The notes under the pieces were generated by a model, which was not told the DNA's origin, did not search any database, and saw only the letters and a list, made by a program, of their open reading frames with translations. From Metellina segmentata (taxonomy: Eukaryota > Arthropoda > Arachnida > Araneae > Tetragnathidae), in NCBI GenBank assembly GCA_947359465.1, contig OX375879.1, forward strand, positions 89,131,578 to 89,195,577: 64,000 bases of DNA, given 5' to 3'. This document shows, piece after piece, positions 11,873 to 23,899 of the stretch (position 1 is the first letter of the stretch; the number at the start of each line of letters is the position of its first letter). A program made the position numbers and the translations under genes.

Positions 11873-12631
11873 ATATTTTTAGAGAAAAAATTCCTGAAAA
11901 AAAGGAGGTGTTGATGATGAATGTAATAATTAATTCATTCATCAAGATGAATCTAATAATTAATTCATTCTCAGTGATACTGTGTCACTCGCCGTAACAA
12001 CTAATTACTAACGTGTGTAGACAGTCGAACTCATGAGAACTCATTCAGTAACCAGGCACGCGCTTCGGCTTGTATCACGTTTTAGCAAGCTTGCGCTGTC
12101 ACGTGACTCTAAATATTTTAATTATGCTCAATCAGTCGGTCGTTCCAGTTTCCTATGCCTGTTGCTACCATCAGTGATTTTTCTCCACGCAAGATCAACT
12201 TCCGCGTCAGCAAATTTGCATATTGTACGACCTTCATTTATCGGTGGATTTAACTATTTTAGATTAAAAATTCGCTCCTTTTCATTTCATAGACTACAAA
12301 TAAGCTACACTTTTAAGTGGGAGCAAATTGAAGACAACTTCAAGTACGTTCATTTATCTCGAAATCACTGGCTTGTCGCATATTGAACAGACGCATTTGT
12401 AAGTCAATCGGACGTTTTTCAGTCCAATGTATGCAGGGGGCCTTAAGGTTGGATAGATTCGAAAGACTATTGAACTTATTTATTAGATGTTAGTGATTCT
12501 AAAATCTCCGCCTTGTATGCTTTTACGACAGTTTTAATGCCCACTAAATTCTTTTCTTAATATTTTTTATTTGAAGACTAGAATGGATGGCCCGTTATAC
12601 GACGTGTGTATAACAAAATTTATTTATTATT

Positions 12632-12700
12632 CTAGCAAAATACCCGACCTTACTCGGTTTGAACTGATATACTCCAGATTGAAGAGATGATCAAAATATA
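12632..12700 (-). mobile_element. Helitron 3'-terminus fragment (minus)
   Basis: CTAGCAAAATACCCG reads on the minus strand as CGGGTATTTTGCTAG, the terminal type also seen at 17983 and 41346. The fragment is cut off before or at the next Helitron. Confidence 0.5.
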
Positions 12701-12745
12701 TAATGACATGTCTTTCGTATAGACTAAAATAATATTTTAATACCT

Positions 12746-13410
12746 TCTATATATATATATATATATAATTCTCTTACGTGGCACGCAAAAAAAGACGTTA
12801 TTTATTTTCGCGTTTTGGCAACATTGTACAATTCTTTGTTTATCCCAAAGCCTCGGGCTTCAATTAAATTTATAGCGTTATCGGATGAAATTTTATTGAA
12901 AAAAAAAATTTTTAGTTGAGCTGTTGTAGTAAATAATAGAAATCAAAGAAAACGGAGGATATTTTCATAGTCATTTTAAAAAAAGGTCCGTTTCGGGGCA
13001 AACTATTATAGTTCAACAAGACGCTTGCATTACAACTTTCGACAACAAACTCAATGAAAAAGCGTGGGAGGCTCGAGTACTGGGTAAATGTATACACAAC
13101 CAACATGCTGGGTTTTCAATTTCCAAATCAACGCTCACATTTCGAGTCAAAATTTGCTCAAAGTTTCCATTTGAATTCTGATTCCAGAGGTACTGTAAAT
13201 ATCTTTTCTGAAAAACAGCATAAAATTTAGATTTGAAAAATATTTTTTTGGAATATCATATTTTGTAAACAATTCCTTCTGCTAGGACACATGTCTTCCT
13301 TCATTGATGCGAGCGAGGCGAGCATAGGTTCGCGCAGCGAACCAATGAGGATTGCGAAGCAATCCTCTGGGGGTTGGCGAGCGTTAGCGAGTAGGGGGCG
13401 GGCCTCTTGG
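12746..13410 (+). mobile_element. Non-autonomous Helitron, copy 2
   Basis: Co-linear with 5257-5897: TC(TA)n ATTCTCTTACGTGGCACG start, the same interior, then the GCGAGCGAGGCGAGCATAGG block and GGGGGC-GG-GCC hairpin. The terminal CTRR has decayed to TTGG. The histone-like stem-loop region is mutated. No gene content. Confidence 0.8.
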
Positions 13411-13549
13411 TTCTTTATAATTTGTACAACTTACTTTGGACACAATACCTACACATGCATAGCCTTTCTCTTTATGTGTACTTAAATGTTTTATGTATGG
13501 TATTGTGGCTTGCTCGGCTCTCCCTTATCCCCGAATCTCTCCCGTAAGG
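13411..13549. other. Spacer with short frames
   Basis: No recognisable feature; the 64-70-codon frames here are continuations from flanking repeats. Confidence 0.4.
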
Positions 13550-13617
13550 TGGACTATACAGCTAAAAGCCGCACAGGTGGAACAGTGTCCGCCTACGGAG
13601 TCCAATCCAATCCAGGT
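13550..13617 (+). repeat. Dispersed repeat fragment, copy 2
   Basis: Second copy of the sequence at 1-68. It abuts the Tc1 transposase remnant that follows and could be part of that element's 5' region. Confidence 0.55.
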
Positions 13618-14395
13618 GATCGCATCATTTGTCGACGGCTTCACGACGTGAGACTAAACTTCCGTAAACACGTAGACCGTTACGACGACTGCCTTTAAAA
13701 GCATTACATCGGTGTCGAAGACTGGAATGGTGTCGTGCCAGACGGACATGGGGCGTCAAATGGCATCGAGTGGTCTTCACTGACAAATCCCGCTTCTGTG
13801 TGGGTGGAGACGACTATCGAATCCATTTGTGGAGGCAACGTGGTCATCGCCAAAATTCACGATTTGTTGTGCAGCGTCACTCGTCCAAGAGACCTGATGT
13901 CATAGTGTGGGGTGCAATTGCCTATCATACCAAATCATCTTTGGTATTCTTTATGGACTCTTTGACTGGCCAGCGTTACGTACAAAAAATTTTATAGCAG
14001 CCAGTTACGCTCCCATTCCTGAATTCTCAGATTCACCCGCTTTTTCAACAAGACAATGTTCGACCCCATATTACTGCCGTCTCAAGAGTTTGACTATGAA
14101 ATAACGATATCTTACTATGGCCGGCATACTTACCGGACCTGTCCCCGATCGATAATGTATGATATGGCATTGGACGAGATGTCACCACTTCACCCGTGTC
14201 GCGTAATCTGCTAGAACTACGTGACAGGGTTCAAGCAGCATGGGATGGACTGTCGCAGGATTTCATAAAGAGCCTGTATGACACTATCAAGGCGTTTGGC
14301 ATGCTGCATTAGAAATAAAGACGGTCATACGCCATACTGAATGATACCACTTATTTGAATTTATCTCAATAAAGTTTGCATAGTTCAGTCTCAAA
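13618..14395 (+). pseudogene. Tc1-like transposase pseudogene (element A)
   Basis: Decayed DD34E-type Tc1 transposase. Readable blocks, in order: a helix-turn-helix-side segment (RIICRRLHDVRL), the first catalytic region VVFTDKSRFCVGGDD (usual E after D is K), VIVWGAIAYHTKSSLVFF and SLTGQRYVQKIL, then FQQDNVRPH with the second aspartate, and PDLSPIDNV. In that last block the expected third catalytic glutamate is Asp, and a TGA replaces the following Trp. Several frameshifts separate the blocks. No terminal inverted repeats could be paired. A Tc1-type transposase would act in the nucleus by cut-and-paste at TA; this copy is dead. Confidence 0.85.
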
Positions 14396-15001
14396 TTTTA
14401 GTAATTTACTCATTCATAAGAACTTTACCAACCTTGTAAATTTCATTACTTCTGATAATTCCTTCTGGGAGCAAATTTTTTTGTTCTAGAGTGTCATAAA
14501 AGCTTAAGGCTTGCAAAGTACCAAAAATAGCTCTATACGTAGTACCAAGTAACCCATGCAAAAATGATAACATTATTTTATAAGCCTCGTGAAGAGAAAA
14601 ACATTCAACTATCATTTCAAAAACTTAAACACTGGTGGCTTTCACTCACTATGAACAATTATGTCGATTGAAAATTAAGGTGATTCAAGTATAATATTTA
14701 TTCTCACCATCCGGGAAATTCTGTATTTTGATTCGCATCCCCCCCCCCCAAAAAAAAAAAAACTAATGAGTAGTGACGTACGTTCTATTCTTTGTATACA
14801 ATTAAAATTGCATGCAAGTAAAGAATAAAACGTGATTTAAACAAAGAAAAATTCATAGAGAAGTATCTCTTACATTTATTTAAATATTTCTGTGTTGCTA
14901 CCTCGTCCGGTGGCGTTCCTTTTTTAGAAAATGCCTACAAATGCGTAATCCGTTGAAACATGACCTTGTACGGTGAAGAGAAAAAGTGGAAACGCAGGTT
15001 G

Positions 15002-15003
<2 letters not shown>
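14396..15003. other. No supported gene; homopolymer runs
   Basis: A C-run followed by an A-run at about 14740-14761. A 69-codon minus frame (14406-14615) is unsupported. Confidence 0.4.

Positions 15004-15054
<51 letters not shown>
15004..15054. repeat. (TA)n microsatellite
   Basis: About 25 uninterrupted TA dinucleotides. Confidence 0.97.
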
Positions 15055-15057
<3 letters not shown>

Positions 15058-15675
15058 TTTTAATAGTGAAATAGTGATAATATTCGGTACATGGTTTTTC
15101 TGTATGACTAGCCTATTTCATTTATTTTCAATGCCCACCCTAAATTGTCTTTTAATATACTTTTTCCTGATATTTTACTAAAGATGTTTTGAGGGAATTT
15201 ATTGTTTCTCAGTAAGATAAGAAACTTACTGAGCAGCAATACCACTTGAAAAATGAGATTGAACGTGACTTGAAAGAATGCGTTCGTTATTACATTGAGC
15301 TCATCAATGTATTATCTGAGGAAACATCTGGATTCGTCATGTATCAGTTTCCTCTCCATCTCAACCTTCATTTACCGTAGTGACAAGGCTCTTTTGGTCT
15401 TCTGACAAATACGATTTCGGTAATAAAATTTTTATAGGATAGCTCTGTTTGCGAAAATGGTTTTGTGTCATCTATTAAACATAAGTTACATAAGCCGTTC
15501 TCTTTCCAGAATGATTTCTCTTCTCAGGATTTTATGAAAAACGAAAGTACAGCAAGCGAATAAAGAAGCTGCAGAGGGTTATCTGGCAGCTAGCTTTCTA
15601 GTTTTTTATGACACAAGGGCGATATTTGGCTTAACTGTGCCCAAACAACGTCAAATAAATGGACATACACATGGT
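15055..15675. other. No supported gene
   Basis: A+T-rich; nothing recognised. Confidence 0.4.
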
Positions 15676-15815
15676 ATGGAAGTTTGGAGAGTGGGATGAC
15701 AGTTCAGGTGTTGAACACGTTAACTGAAAATGTTTACGAGGTGTTGCCTTTGAAATTTTCCCCCAATAGCCCGTTGTGTTGTTCTAGTGCAGTAGTCAGC
15801 TAACTCATTAGTCAA
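15676..15815 (+). repeat. SINE fragment (family 1, plus)
   Basis: GGAAGTTTGGAGAGTGGGAT, a decayed middle, then CCCAATAGCCCGTTGTGTTG. Confidence 0.65.
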
Positions 15816-15935
15816 AAGAGTCAAAGTTCAACAGTACAACGATTAAGATTCTTTTTGGAAGCCAAATATCTTTTCAAGAACAATTTTTAAGGAGTCGGTT
15901 TAAACTAGCTACTAGCATTCAATAAAATATCATAA

Positions 15936-17986
15936 TCTATATATATAAAATTCAAATACCACTCACTCACTGACTGATTCATCACTGTATCTCAAGAACT
16001 GTATGCCAAGTCCTAGGAATTTGAAATTTTGCAGGGTGATTCTTCTTATACCGTAGGTGTGCACTAAGAAAGGATTTAGAAAAATTCGAATCCTAAGAGG
16101 CCTAAACTTGACCTAAGGCCTAAGCCAAAAGCAATTTGAAATCGCCATACAAATAACATTGAGTATAAAACGATTGCTGTACGCATCTCAGATTGCTTTA
16201 CCAGTGTTGATCGAAAAACCATTTTCTTAAAACAAATTAAATTATAATGTTCATGTTTGAAACAAATTTTTACTTCTTCCCATGAGGAAAATGATATTTA
16301 TAAATATTTGATTGATGAAGAAACATATTTAGAACATTTAATTTTATAATTACTTAAATTTTATAATGGAGCACGAAAAGCCCAAACGATACTCATCGAT
16401 CATAAAAGCGTAATTTTGCTACTCGGTATCTGGCAACCTCAGAATTGATGTTTAATTTTTTTATTTGATTTATAGTTCTTTTTTTGAGTATTTGAAATTT
16501 GAATTGAAAACGAGATGGTTGCCGTCATATTTGAGGAATCCCCAGTATTATAAATATGTGTTCTTTTATGCTTATAAATCATTGTCTTTATCAATATTGT
16601 TCAAATTTTGTGTCGAATTGTTTTACTTCAGAATATATTCAGGAAGTTGAAAATCAACACGCTAGAACAGATTTTTTTTTCAAAATTCTGACTTTTTTAA
16701 GGATTGGAATTTTGTTTCTGTTTGCATTATGTGTTCCAGTATATTAACTATTCCAGAAATATTATTTAGGAGTCCGATTTTATTTATTTATTTCCTGCAA
16801 AATATCACTAGACATGGGTACTTTCGTGGTGGTATACGTATATTTCCGCTAACTTTCTTTAAATCTTTGGTTGAATACGTAATAGTTTGTAAATAAAAAA
16901 TAAAATAAAATTTACAAATCAAAATATTTTTTAAGTGTGTAATTTGTTATTTTAAAATGACATGAAAAATTTCAAAAATAACTTTTAATAAGATGGGTTA
17001 CGTTAAATTAAAACTGGTAGTCATACTTTGTAGTTCAAAAAAAATTTCAAAATTTTGATACAGCTTTTCATTGAAAGACGATCAAAATGTACTAAATTTC
17101 ATTTGTTTTTCGTGTTTCATGGGTGTTAAAGCTGTAATCCATAGTCAAGTAACTACATTTATCATTCTAAATAGATACGTGCTGTATGTGTGTTGGAGAA
17201 AAGGGAATTTTTAACAAGACTTTGTTGATCTTGGAACAATATCAAATTAAGTAATTTTGAAAAATTGAAATTTTATGTCTTAAGAGACAAAAGGTCGAGG
17301 TTTCTTACTCTATTTATGGAAGCTGTTCTTACGCAACTTAGATGCATGTGAATCGTTCGTTGAAAGTGATTTTCTTTTAGTAAAAGCGCTGTAAAATCAA
17401 CCTTTTGTTTATTAAAAAATTGTTATTGATTGGGTTTAATTTGTCTACGCTGATAAGATGTATTTCTAACAAAAGCTCTGTTATTCCACATGCCACTGAA
17501 TGGAATTTTCTGGGGAAAGTGCCCGTTTGCTTCAAATTAAATTAGTCACGAATGCTGTAACAATTTAATTTACCATCTTCTCATATTGATGATGAAATTC
17601 GAAAATATCGCATACTAGGTGAAAGAATGGCACAATGAAAATATATTCATAGGAAAACTAAATGCAAGACTATCCACCGAAATTTCGCCATTTTTACTGA
17701 AATTGACTGCACGGGAATATTAGTAGTCACTCGAAAACTTAAAATCTACTTCAGCAGAAGTGTGATGAACATGAAATGGTGTATATGGTTGGATATAACA
17801 TATATGCATATTTGCGTCCGAAGTTAATTGTAGAAGCGACGGAGAAGTTAAATTGGTATTAAATTTTTTTCCCGTACACTTAAATGATGCTATCATTTTT
17901 TTATAAAAAATAATTTACGATGACTGATGACTTTTCAATCAACATGTTATTAATTCAACCCGAGCAATGCCGGGTATTTCTGCTAG
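15936..17986 (+). mobile_element. Non-autonomous Helitron (2.05 kb)
   Basis: Begins TCTATATATATAAAATTC after an A and ends CCCGAGCAATGCCGGG-TATTTCTG-CTAG before a T: a 3' hairpin a few nt before the CTRR end, as in Helitrons. No Rep or helicase motifs in any frame; the short frames inside are A+T-rich noise. The CCGGGTATTTnGCTAG terminus recurs at 12632 and 41346, so a related family is present elsewhere in the window. Confidence 0.85.
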
Positions 17987-18535
17987 TAATAATATAAATC
18001 TTATTTATTGACCTTTCAGTGGCAATAATCCTAAAAGTTCTTTAGAACCCGAAGACGAAATAAATGGAACAAAAAGTGAAACTCGCGCTGCGTCATTTAT
18101 GTCACAAGATTCGTGAAGCTATTGATAAAGCTGAAACCAATTTAAGATCTTCGATTCGTTGGTTATATTCGAAGACATTTTGACCTGTCTTTTACTGTTT
18201 TAGCAAACAGTGGTAACTCTTTTTTTGTTTAAGAACTTCTACCTTGTTCTTTAAATTTAAGAATAGCTCTTCGGATGCATTTATAAAACAACTTGAATAC
18301 ATTAATTCAGCTTCTGTGTATGGTTTGCCTCTCTTAGCAATCTCTTTACTAACAATAAAGCTTGCAATATTAGCATTGTTGGAAGGTGATTGCACCTGAT
18401 AATTAAATGCAGAACTTGGTTTTTCTTCACTCTTCTGAATTTCCTCAACTGCTTTCTTCCTCGGATCACCAGCGGGATATTTACTGCCAGCATTTAGGCG
18501 AAATCGATTCGTGATAGAGCCGCACTCAAGTGGCT
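17987..18535. other. No supported gene
   Basis: Short minus frames (18192-18395, 18302-18493) with no recognisable domain. Confidence 0.4.
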
Positions 18536-18598
18536 AAAGAGCCGCGGTTTGCTGACCACTGTTCTAGTGCAACGTAAGTTTAACGACCTACCTGTGTG
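18536..18598 (+). repeat. Possible SINE tail fragment
   Basis: CTGTTCTAGTGCAACG...TTTAACGACCTACCTG resembles the family 1 tail. Very short. Confidence 0.4.
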
Positions 18599-18630
18599 AA
18601 AAAGATAGGAGTGTTTTAGGGGATTGAATA

Positions 18631-19823
18631 CACTATCTACCAATAAGTATTTGGGCACCTGTGATAGAAAAGAAAAACAAAATGTATTCATATTCAATAG
18701 TTGTTAGAGCCTTCACGAGAGGGAATTACAACCTCAACCCTCCGGAGCATGCTTTCCACAAGTCCTTGAATGACGGCTAGTGGTATTTTCTTCCACTTGG
18801 CTTGGAGAAGATATGCAAGTTCCTTCACCTATTTTTGACGGTTGTTGCACCTCTTAATTCGGCGATCCAACTCGTCCTAGATGTTCTCGATAGAGTTCAG
18901 GTCTAGCCTCTGGGCAGGCCAGTCCTTTCGATTAACCCCATTCTCACAATACCAATCCATGGTGGACCTCGCAACATGACAGCTGGCGTTGTCATCCTGA
19001 AAATAACATGGGTCCAACCCATTAAACTGCCACAACGTAGGAAGCACACTGTCATCGAAAATAGTGCAGTATTCCTCTGCGTTGAGATTACCATGAATTT
19101 GGACCAAGGGTCCCAGACCATACCAGGAGAAACAACCCCAGACCATAATTACACCTCCACCGAACTTTACTGTGGGCACAATGCATTCTGGCAGGAGGCG
19201 TTCTCCAGGAAGATGCCATACCCAGACCCTGCCATCCGAACGGTAGAGGGTGAACCTTGATTCGTCGCTCCAAAGAACCCGTTTCGACTGATCTAAGGTC
19301 CATTTTCGATGTGCTCTGCACCACATTAACCGAGCAGCGCTGTTAGACTTTGTGCTCAAAGACCAGCACGACCATGAAAACCAAGCAGATGTGCTTAATT
19401 GAAACAACACTCCCGGATGCCTGTTAAAACTCCTGGAATATGTGGGCCATCGGTTGGGTGCGGTTGTTCCGAATTTCTCAGGATAGCACCCGTCGGTCTC
19501 TGTCTCCCAGTTTTGTGGGTCTGCCGACTCGGGACACATTCCGACAGTCACTGCTCACCTTCCACTTCTGAATCACATACGCCACTGTCGATTTTGGATA
19601 ATTCAGCTCGCTAGATATGTCCCTTAAGGATCGGCCATTTCTGTGGTACCCGACGATTACACCTTTTTCGAAATCAGATAACTCTACACTTCGTGGCATC
19701 TTGCATGTGACTCATGCCAATGTTGTTTCCTACACGATATTTAACAGCGGAGTTCGTGACGAATATTAGAACCGCAGGTATCGTCATTTGCATGGGTGAC
19801 CAAATACATATTGGTAGATAGTG
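18631..19823 (-). mobile_element. Tc1-like element B with both termini
   Basis: Inverted ends of about 31 bp pair with 3 mismatches: left CACTATCTACCAATAAGTAT..., right the complement ending ATTGGTAGATAGTG. The left flank is TA; the right flank is CA, so the second TA has mutated. 1193 bp, normal for Tc1. It contains the transposase pseudogene listed next and directly abuts a truncated Tc1 element of another family at its right end. Confidence 0.9.
18695..19699 (-). pseudogene. Tc1-like transposase pseudogene (element B)
   Basis: The N-terminal frame begins MPRSVELSDFEKGVIVGYHRNGRS at 19699 and holds a homeodomain-like helix-turn-helix (LRDISSELNYPKSTVAYVI). One frameshift at about 19.5 kb leads into the catalytic frame (about 19551-18877): [32 protein letters not shown] and LDLNSIENI, giving an intact D, D and E in a DD34E arrangement. 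TAG then replaces the conserved Trp of the family's ENIWDEL motif (18877), and another in-frame TAG follows about 20 codons later. Family role: cut-and-paste at TA in the nucleus. At least one frameshift plus two nonsense mutations make it inactive, although the ends look mobilisable in trans. Confidence 0.9.
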
Positions 19824-20288
19824 CAGCTGTAAAGTGAAGTCCAAAACACTTGCACTTGGACCTGCATTGTATTGGGTTGTCAGCTAAGCCACTGTCTCAC
19901 TCCGATTTTGCTTTCCCAAGCGGAGAACAGTCTCGGACGTCCTTTTTTTTTATTACGCGTGGACGACCAACACATTGGCGTCTTCTGTAGGGGTCACCGT
20001 CATTTATCCACTTTGCATGAATACTAACAACTGCAGATCGTGAACAACCTACCAGTCGTGCAGTTTCGGTGATACTCGTTCCGAGTCTTCGGGCCATTAC
20101 GATCTGCTCTCTGTCAAATTCGTTTAGACCAGCAGCCTTTCCCATCACTCGCAAAAGTGCAAGAATGTTTACTTACCTTCTCCAGCAGCAGTTAAATACC
20201 ATTATCACTTAATCACGTGCCCTCCAAGTGATCCAGACGACTTCATTGAAAAATGTGGGGATGGTCATAATGTTTTGACTCGTCAGTG
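19824..20288 (-). pseudogene. Truncated Tc1-like transposase, N-terminal half (element C)
   Basis: From 20142 leftwards: [34 protein letters not shown], a Tc1 helix-turn-helix, then [10 protein letters not shown], and after a frameshift TVA-stop-LTTQYNAGPSASVLDFTLQ, running right up to the terminus of element B. The outer end reads (minus strand) ACTGACGAGTCAAAACATTA, a Tc1-type terminal repeat next to TA. No C-terminal half was found beyond element B. Confidence 0.8.
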
Positions 20289-20689
20289 TATGTTCATCTT
20301 CTCTTAACCTAAGAATTCGCCCTTATCCAGACCATTTTTGTAAATACCTTTTGTTGTAAGGGGCGTGGCACAGAATCAATCGAAAATCTTCTGGTAAAAA
20401 CATAATTTCAACATCTTAAAAAACATCAAATGCATTTATATCGAAACTCCAGTTTTTAGCCTGTAGGTTGCAATTTTCATGTTCTTTTTAAAATACTACT
20501 TAACACATTTGCTAAAATAGAAAGTAAATATAAACTGATCTGGTCTTAATTAAGCAACCGATTCAGGAAAATAAGAAAATTCGTATCTTCACTCAAGTGA
20601 ACATTTTACTTTGAGTATGCGAGCCTTTAGATAATCAACTCGCTTTTATTCGTCAATTTGCTCTTAATTGTGTGTGCTATTAATTTTCG
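20289..20689. other. No supported gene
   Basis: A+T-rich spacer. Confidence 0.4.
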
Positions 20690-20870
20690 ACGAGATATCT
20701 CGTCCATCGAGATATGATAAATTTTGCTAGTACTTTACGAGATAGCTCGTCATCAAGATATAGTCGATTGCTTCATGATGACCTGATCAAGATGTGGTCA
20801 GTTTTCTTTTAATGACGAGATATGTCGTCCTAGATGAGGCTGACCAAAATATGGCCAGCTTTGCTAATGA
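20690..20870. repeat. Degenerate tandem repeat with ACGAGATATCTCGT palindromes
   Basis: Three or so diverged units, each carrying an ACGAGATAnCTCGTC palindrome followed by a GATATG/GATGTGG-type segment and TTTTGCTA or similar. Confidence 0.55.
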
Positions 20871-21058
20871 CTAGAAACCTTGTCAAGACGTTAAACACTA
20901 CACGTTAAAACTACATTCAATCCCCAAACAATTATTTTTGTTAATATTCAAAGAAATTTGTGTTAATATTTAAAGAAATTTGTGTTAGTATTTAAATATG
21001 ATAATGAGGTATTTAACAGTCCATCCGTTTTTAAAATGCACGTATCTAAAATCCACAT

Positions 21059-21061
<3 letters not shown>

Positions 21062-21093
<32 letters not shown>

Positions 21094-21142
21094 TAAAAAG
21101 TTTTTTTTTCTTTTCTTTTTTTTTTTTCTTCTTTTTTTTTCA
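21062..21142. repeat. Poly-T / T-rich tract
   Basis: A T run of about 28, then T-rich sequence with few interruptions. The 82-codon frame spanning it is poly-Phe and not a gene. Confidence 0.9.
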
Positions 21143-21299
21143 CAGTACATTTTCTGAAGACAGAATTCGTTACGACATAAAAATATTTTCGTTTTTATCC
21201 GCTTTTAAATGGCTAGTTAGACGCAAATGAATGAAGATATGAAATCGAGGATACTGCACACGTTCAAAAATTTCAAGATAATACTAAATTCGTGCCAAG

Positions 21300-21560
21300 G
21301 TTAAGCGAGAACACATCTGATCTCAATCCAGTTTAGCATATTTTGTGCATTCTCTGACGTCATATTGCACATTGCACAATGCCACCAAGGACCGCAAAAG
21401 ATCTAAGATGTGCTCAAGTATGTAAATAGGACAGCTTGCCACAGGAACTCCTGGACGGCCTTGTGGAAAGCATATCTGTATGTTGTGAGATCTATATTAG
21501 GTTCAGAGGCCAGCATATTCCCTATTAGGTTGCTTTAACTGGCCAAAATAAAAATATTTT
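21300..21560 (+). pseudogene. Tc1-like transposase C-terminal remnant
   Basis: Frame-broken but readable: SDLNPV followed by a stop, then PPRTAKDLRCAQV, LPQELLDGLVES and FRGQHIPY-stop, the usual tail of Tc1-like transposases. No terminal repeat recognised. Confidence 0.7.
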
Positions 21561-23743
21561 TTTTTTACAAAATCAAAAACGTACAATGTATTTACATGGC
21601 CATTATTTTATTTCATAAGTTCAGTGGTGCGCAAATACGTGATCCATTTTCGTTCGATATTTTTAAATCTAATATCTTTTAAAATTAAAAACCCACTTAA
21701 TTGATGTTTCAAGAGACGAAACACCACGCATTCAGTTTATGTCTCTGACTTGTAAAAATTTTGGTTATCGATTGGAAACGAATAGCCCATTTTGAAGAAA
21801 AAGGCAATATGTGAAACCAGCTTTTCGAAATTAGTTCCTATTAAAACAAAATATAGATCTCAATTGGATCCAAAGGATGACTTACGGTTTGCGATTTCCG
21901 ATACATATCCGAACTTAAAAAGCAATTATGAGCTCTTTGCAAGCGCATACCTCACATTGAATTCGTATGATGTAAAGTTTTTTTTAAGTATTTTTCGTTA
22001 AAAAATATTTTTTTTTATACCCATGTGCATAAATAAAAGCATTGCATAAAATAAGGCCATATGCATAAATAAAAGTATAATTGTGTGTTTCATTCAGACC
22101 TCTAATAGAGCAGAAAAATAAGCGCAAATCCCAAAAAGAATTCAACTTTACGTTGACGATTTAAAAAACGTCTATTGTCTATCCAGGGGGACGACAAAAG
22201 CGTATACAAAATGGGAAGGTGGCAGTCGGCAATAAAAGTAGTTTTCGTACCACTGCTTTAGTTCACAGTCGTACTATGAGACATGGGAGTGTTTTTATTC
22301 TATTCCACATAACTTGTGGAATATTTACTTGTCATCTGATGTATGGCTTGTGATTCATCTAGGAATGTATAATCCGTAATGTTTGGATATGTGTGTACTA
22401 CTGAGTTTGAGCAAGGTAAAAAGATTGCGAACCAAGCGACAGGTGCTATTTATCAATAGTAACCAACTTTCCTATATTTCCCGGGAGCTCCCGCATTGGA
22501 GCTAATTTTTTTTTATCCTCCTTTCATTATCCTCCTTTCAAAACATCGATGTTTTGTTGTCGATGTCGCATCCCTAGTACCAAGCTGCATTGAAACGACG
22601 TCGAAAACGCTATCAAACTGTATAATCAAAAGGTTTTAATGTCATATTTTCACTCGCTTTAGAGTAGTCCGTATTTAGATTACATAGTTCTCAAGGAACC
22701 CGGTTGTTGCGATATTCTAACGCAACAGTAATTCCATTTATTACCTCCTCTATATGGATACGCTTGGCCAGATATTGTCCTTGCGCCATGAAACCCAATC
22801 AACCATCTCTTAGGATACAGAAATTCAGTCATCACGAGCATCATAGGTTCCGAAAAAGAGATGAGATGACGGATTGGTCTTGAGGAAAGTCCCGTATCTA
22901 ACGACATAAAGATGATGTTCCGATTTGATATCTGAAAGTGTCGGTCATTTAAATGTTTACACTTGACTTCAGAGAGGTTCAAACCGGTCTGTCATATGAC
23001 CTGTACATTAGCAAACTGAGATTAAATTATCGGAAGGATAAAATGCCTGAAATATATGGTGGATTACTTGTCCGTCGGACACTTATTTACGGTATTTTTT
23101 CTAAACTAGTGATAAAGTTATCTGATGTAAGTACTTGTGTACGTAAAGATGTCAGGGTTATCGTGCTGTGATGTCTGATTCCTATTTCTTTTTAAATCAT
23201 CTTCAGAAAATTACATTTCATTATTTTACTCAATTTCGCGTATTATAAAAGACTACATTGTGTGGGAAATGGCACCCGTCCGTATCACATCTGTCCAATG
23301 CAAGAGCATAGAACTGTTCAAATTTACTGTTCCACCCTACCTTTCCATCATTGATACTTGAGCTAGCTTTCAGATCTCAGCATGTCGAAAAGAGATTTTG
23401 TCGTCCTCGTTGACAATACTGCGCAACGGACAATAGCTTCCTGTCAGCTCTTAGATCGACTCGATAGTAGTTAAGCATTACAAAATTTTACGTTGTATGA
23501 TTTGATGGCAGTCTATTTACTGTGACGACTGTCTGTTATAGCCCCTGTGTAGTGAAAAATGACCGTCGAGTGACAAACTAAACCAATAACAGGGATACTG
23601 ACTGTGTCATGAAGTAGGAAAAGTCATCACTTAGAATTTCAAAAGTTGTTTCAGTGAAAAAAATTTGTTTTTCACTAACTTTACATTGCTTATTACCAGT
23701 CCATTCAAACAATATTTTTTTGTCGATTCCTAAGCAACTATAT
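21561..23743. other. No supported gene
   Basis: Weak frames (22680-22982 minus; 22953-23171 plus) without motifs. Mostly unique-looking sequence. Confidence 0.4.
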
Positions 23744-23852
23744 CAGATTCCCTTGGTGATTGATCCCGGACCGTCACCAATGGGCGCGGATCGTCACAAT
23801 AGACCATTGTGTCGCTCAACTGCTACTTTAAAGTCTTTAAGCCATTGCCCCA
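23744..23852 (+). repeat. SINE 3' fragment (family 1, plus)
   Basis: GGTGATTGATCCCGGACCGTC is present, with the downstream CCGTCnCCAAT segment partly duplicated, then CCATTGTGTCGCTCAACTGC. Confidence 0.6.
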
Positions 23853-23899
23853 GCAGCTATACATGCTATTAAGGGATGCTTAATAGCATGTATTATTAA

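Larger units (their letters stand above)
9513..12631. other. No supported gene; long A+T-rich spacer
   Basis: No recognisable coding sequence. A 117-codon plus frame (12033-12386) and a 74-codon frame (10806-11030) show no motif. Possible transposon termini within it are listed separately. Confidence 0.4.

Noticed and set aside
12033..12386. 117-codon frame as a gene
   Set aside because: No domain, no splice or promoter context, no related copy in the window.
18976..19614. Plus-strand frames opposite the Tc1 transposase
   Set aside because: Shadow frames of the minus-strand transposase pseudogene.
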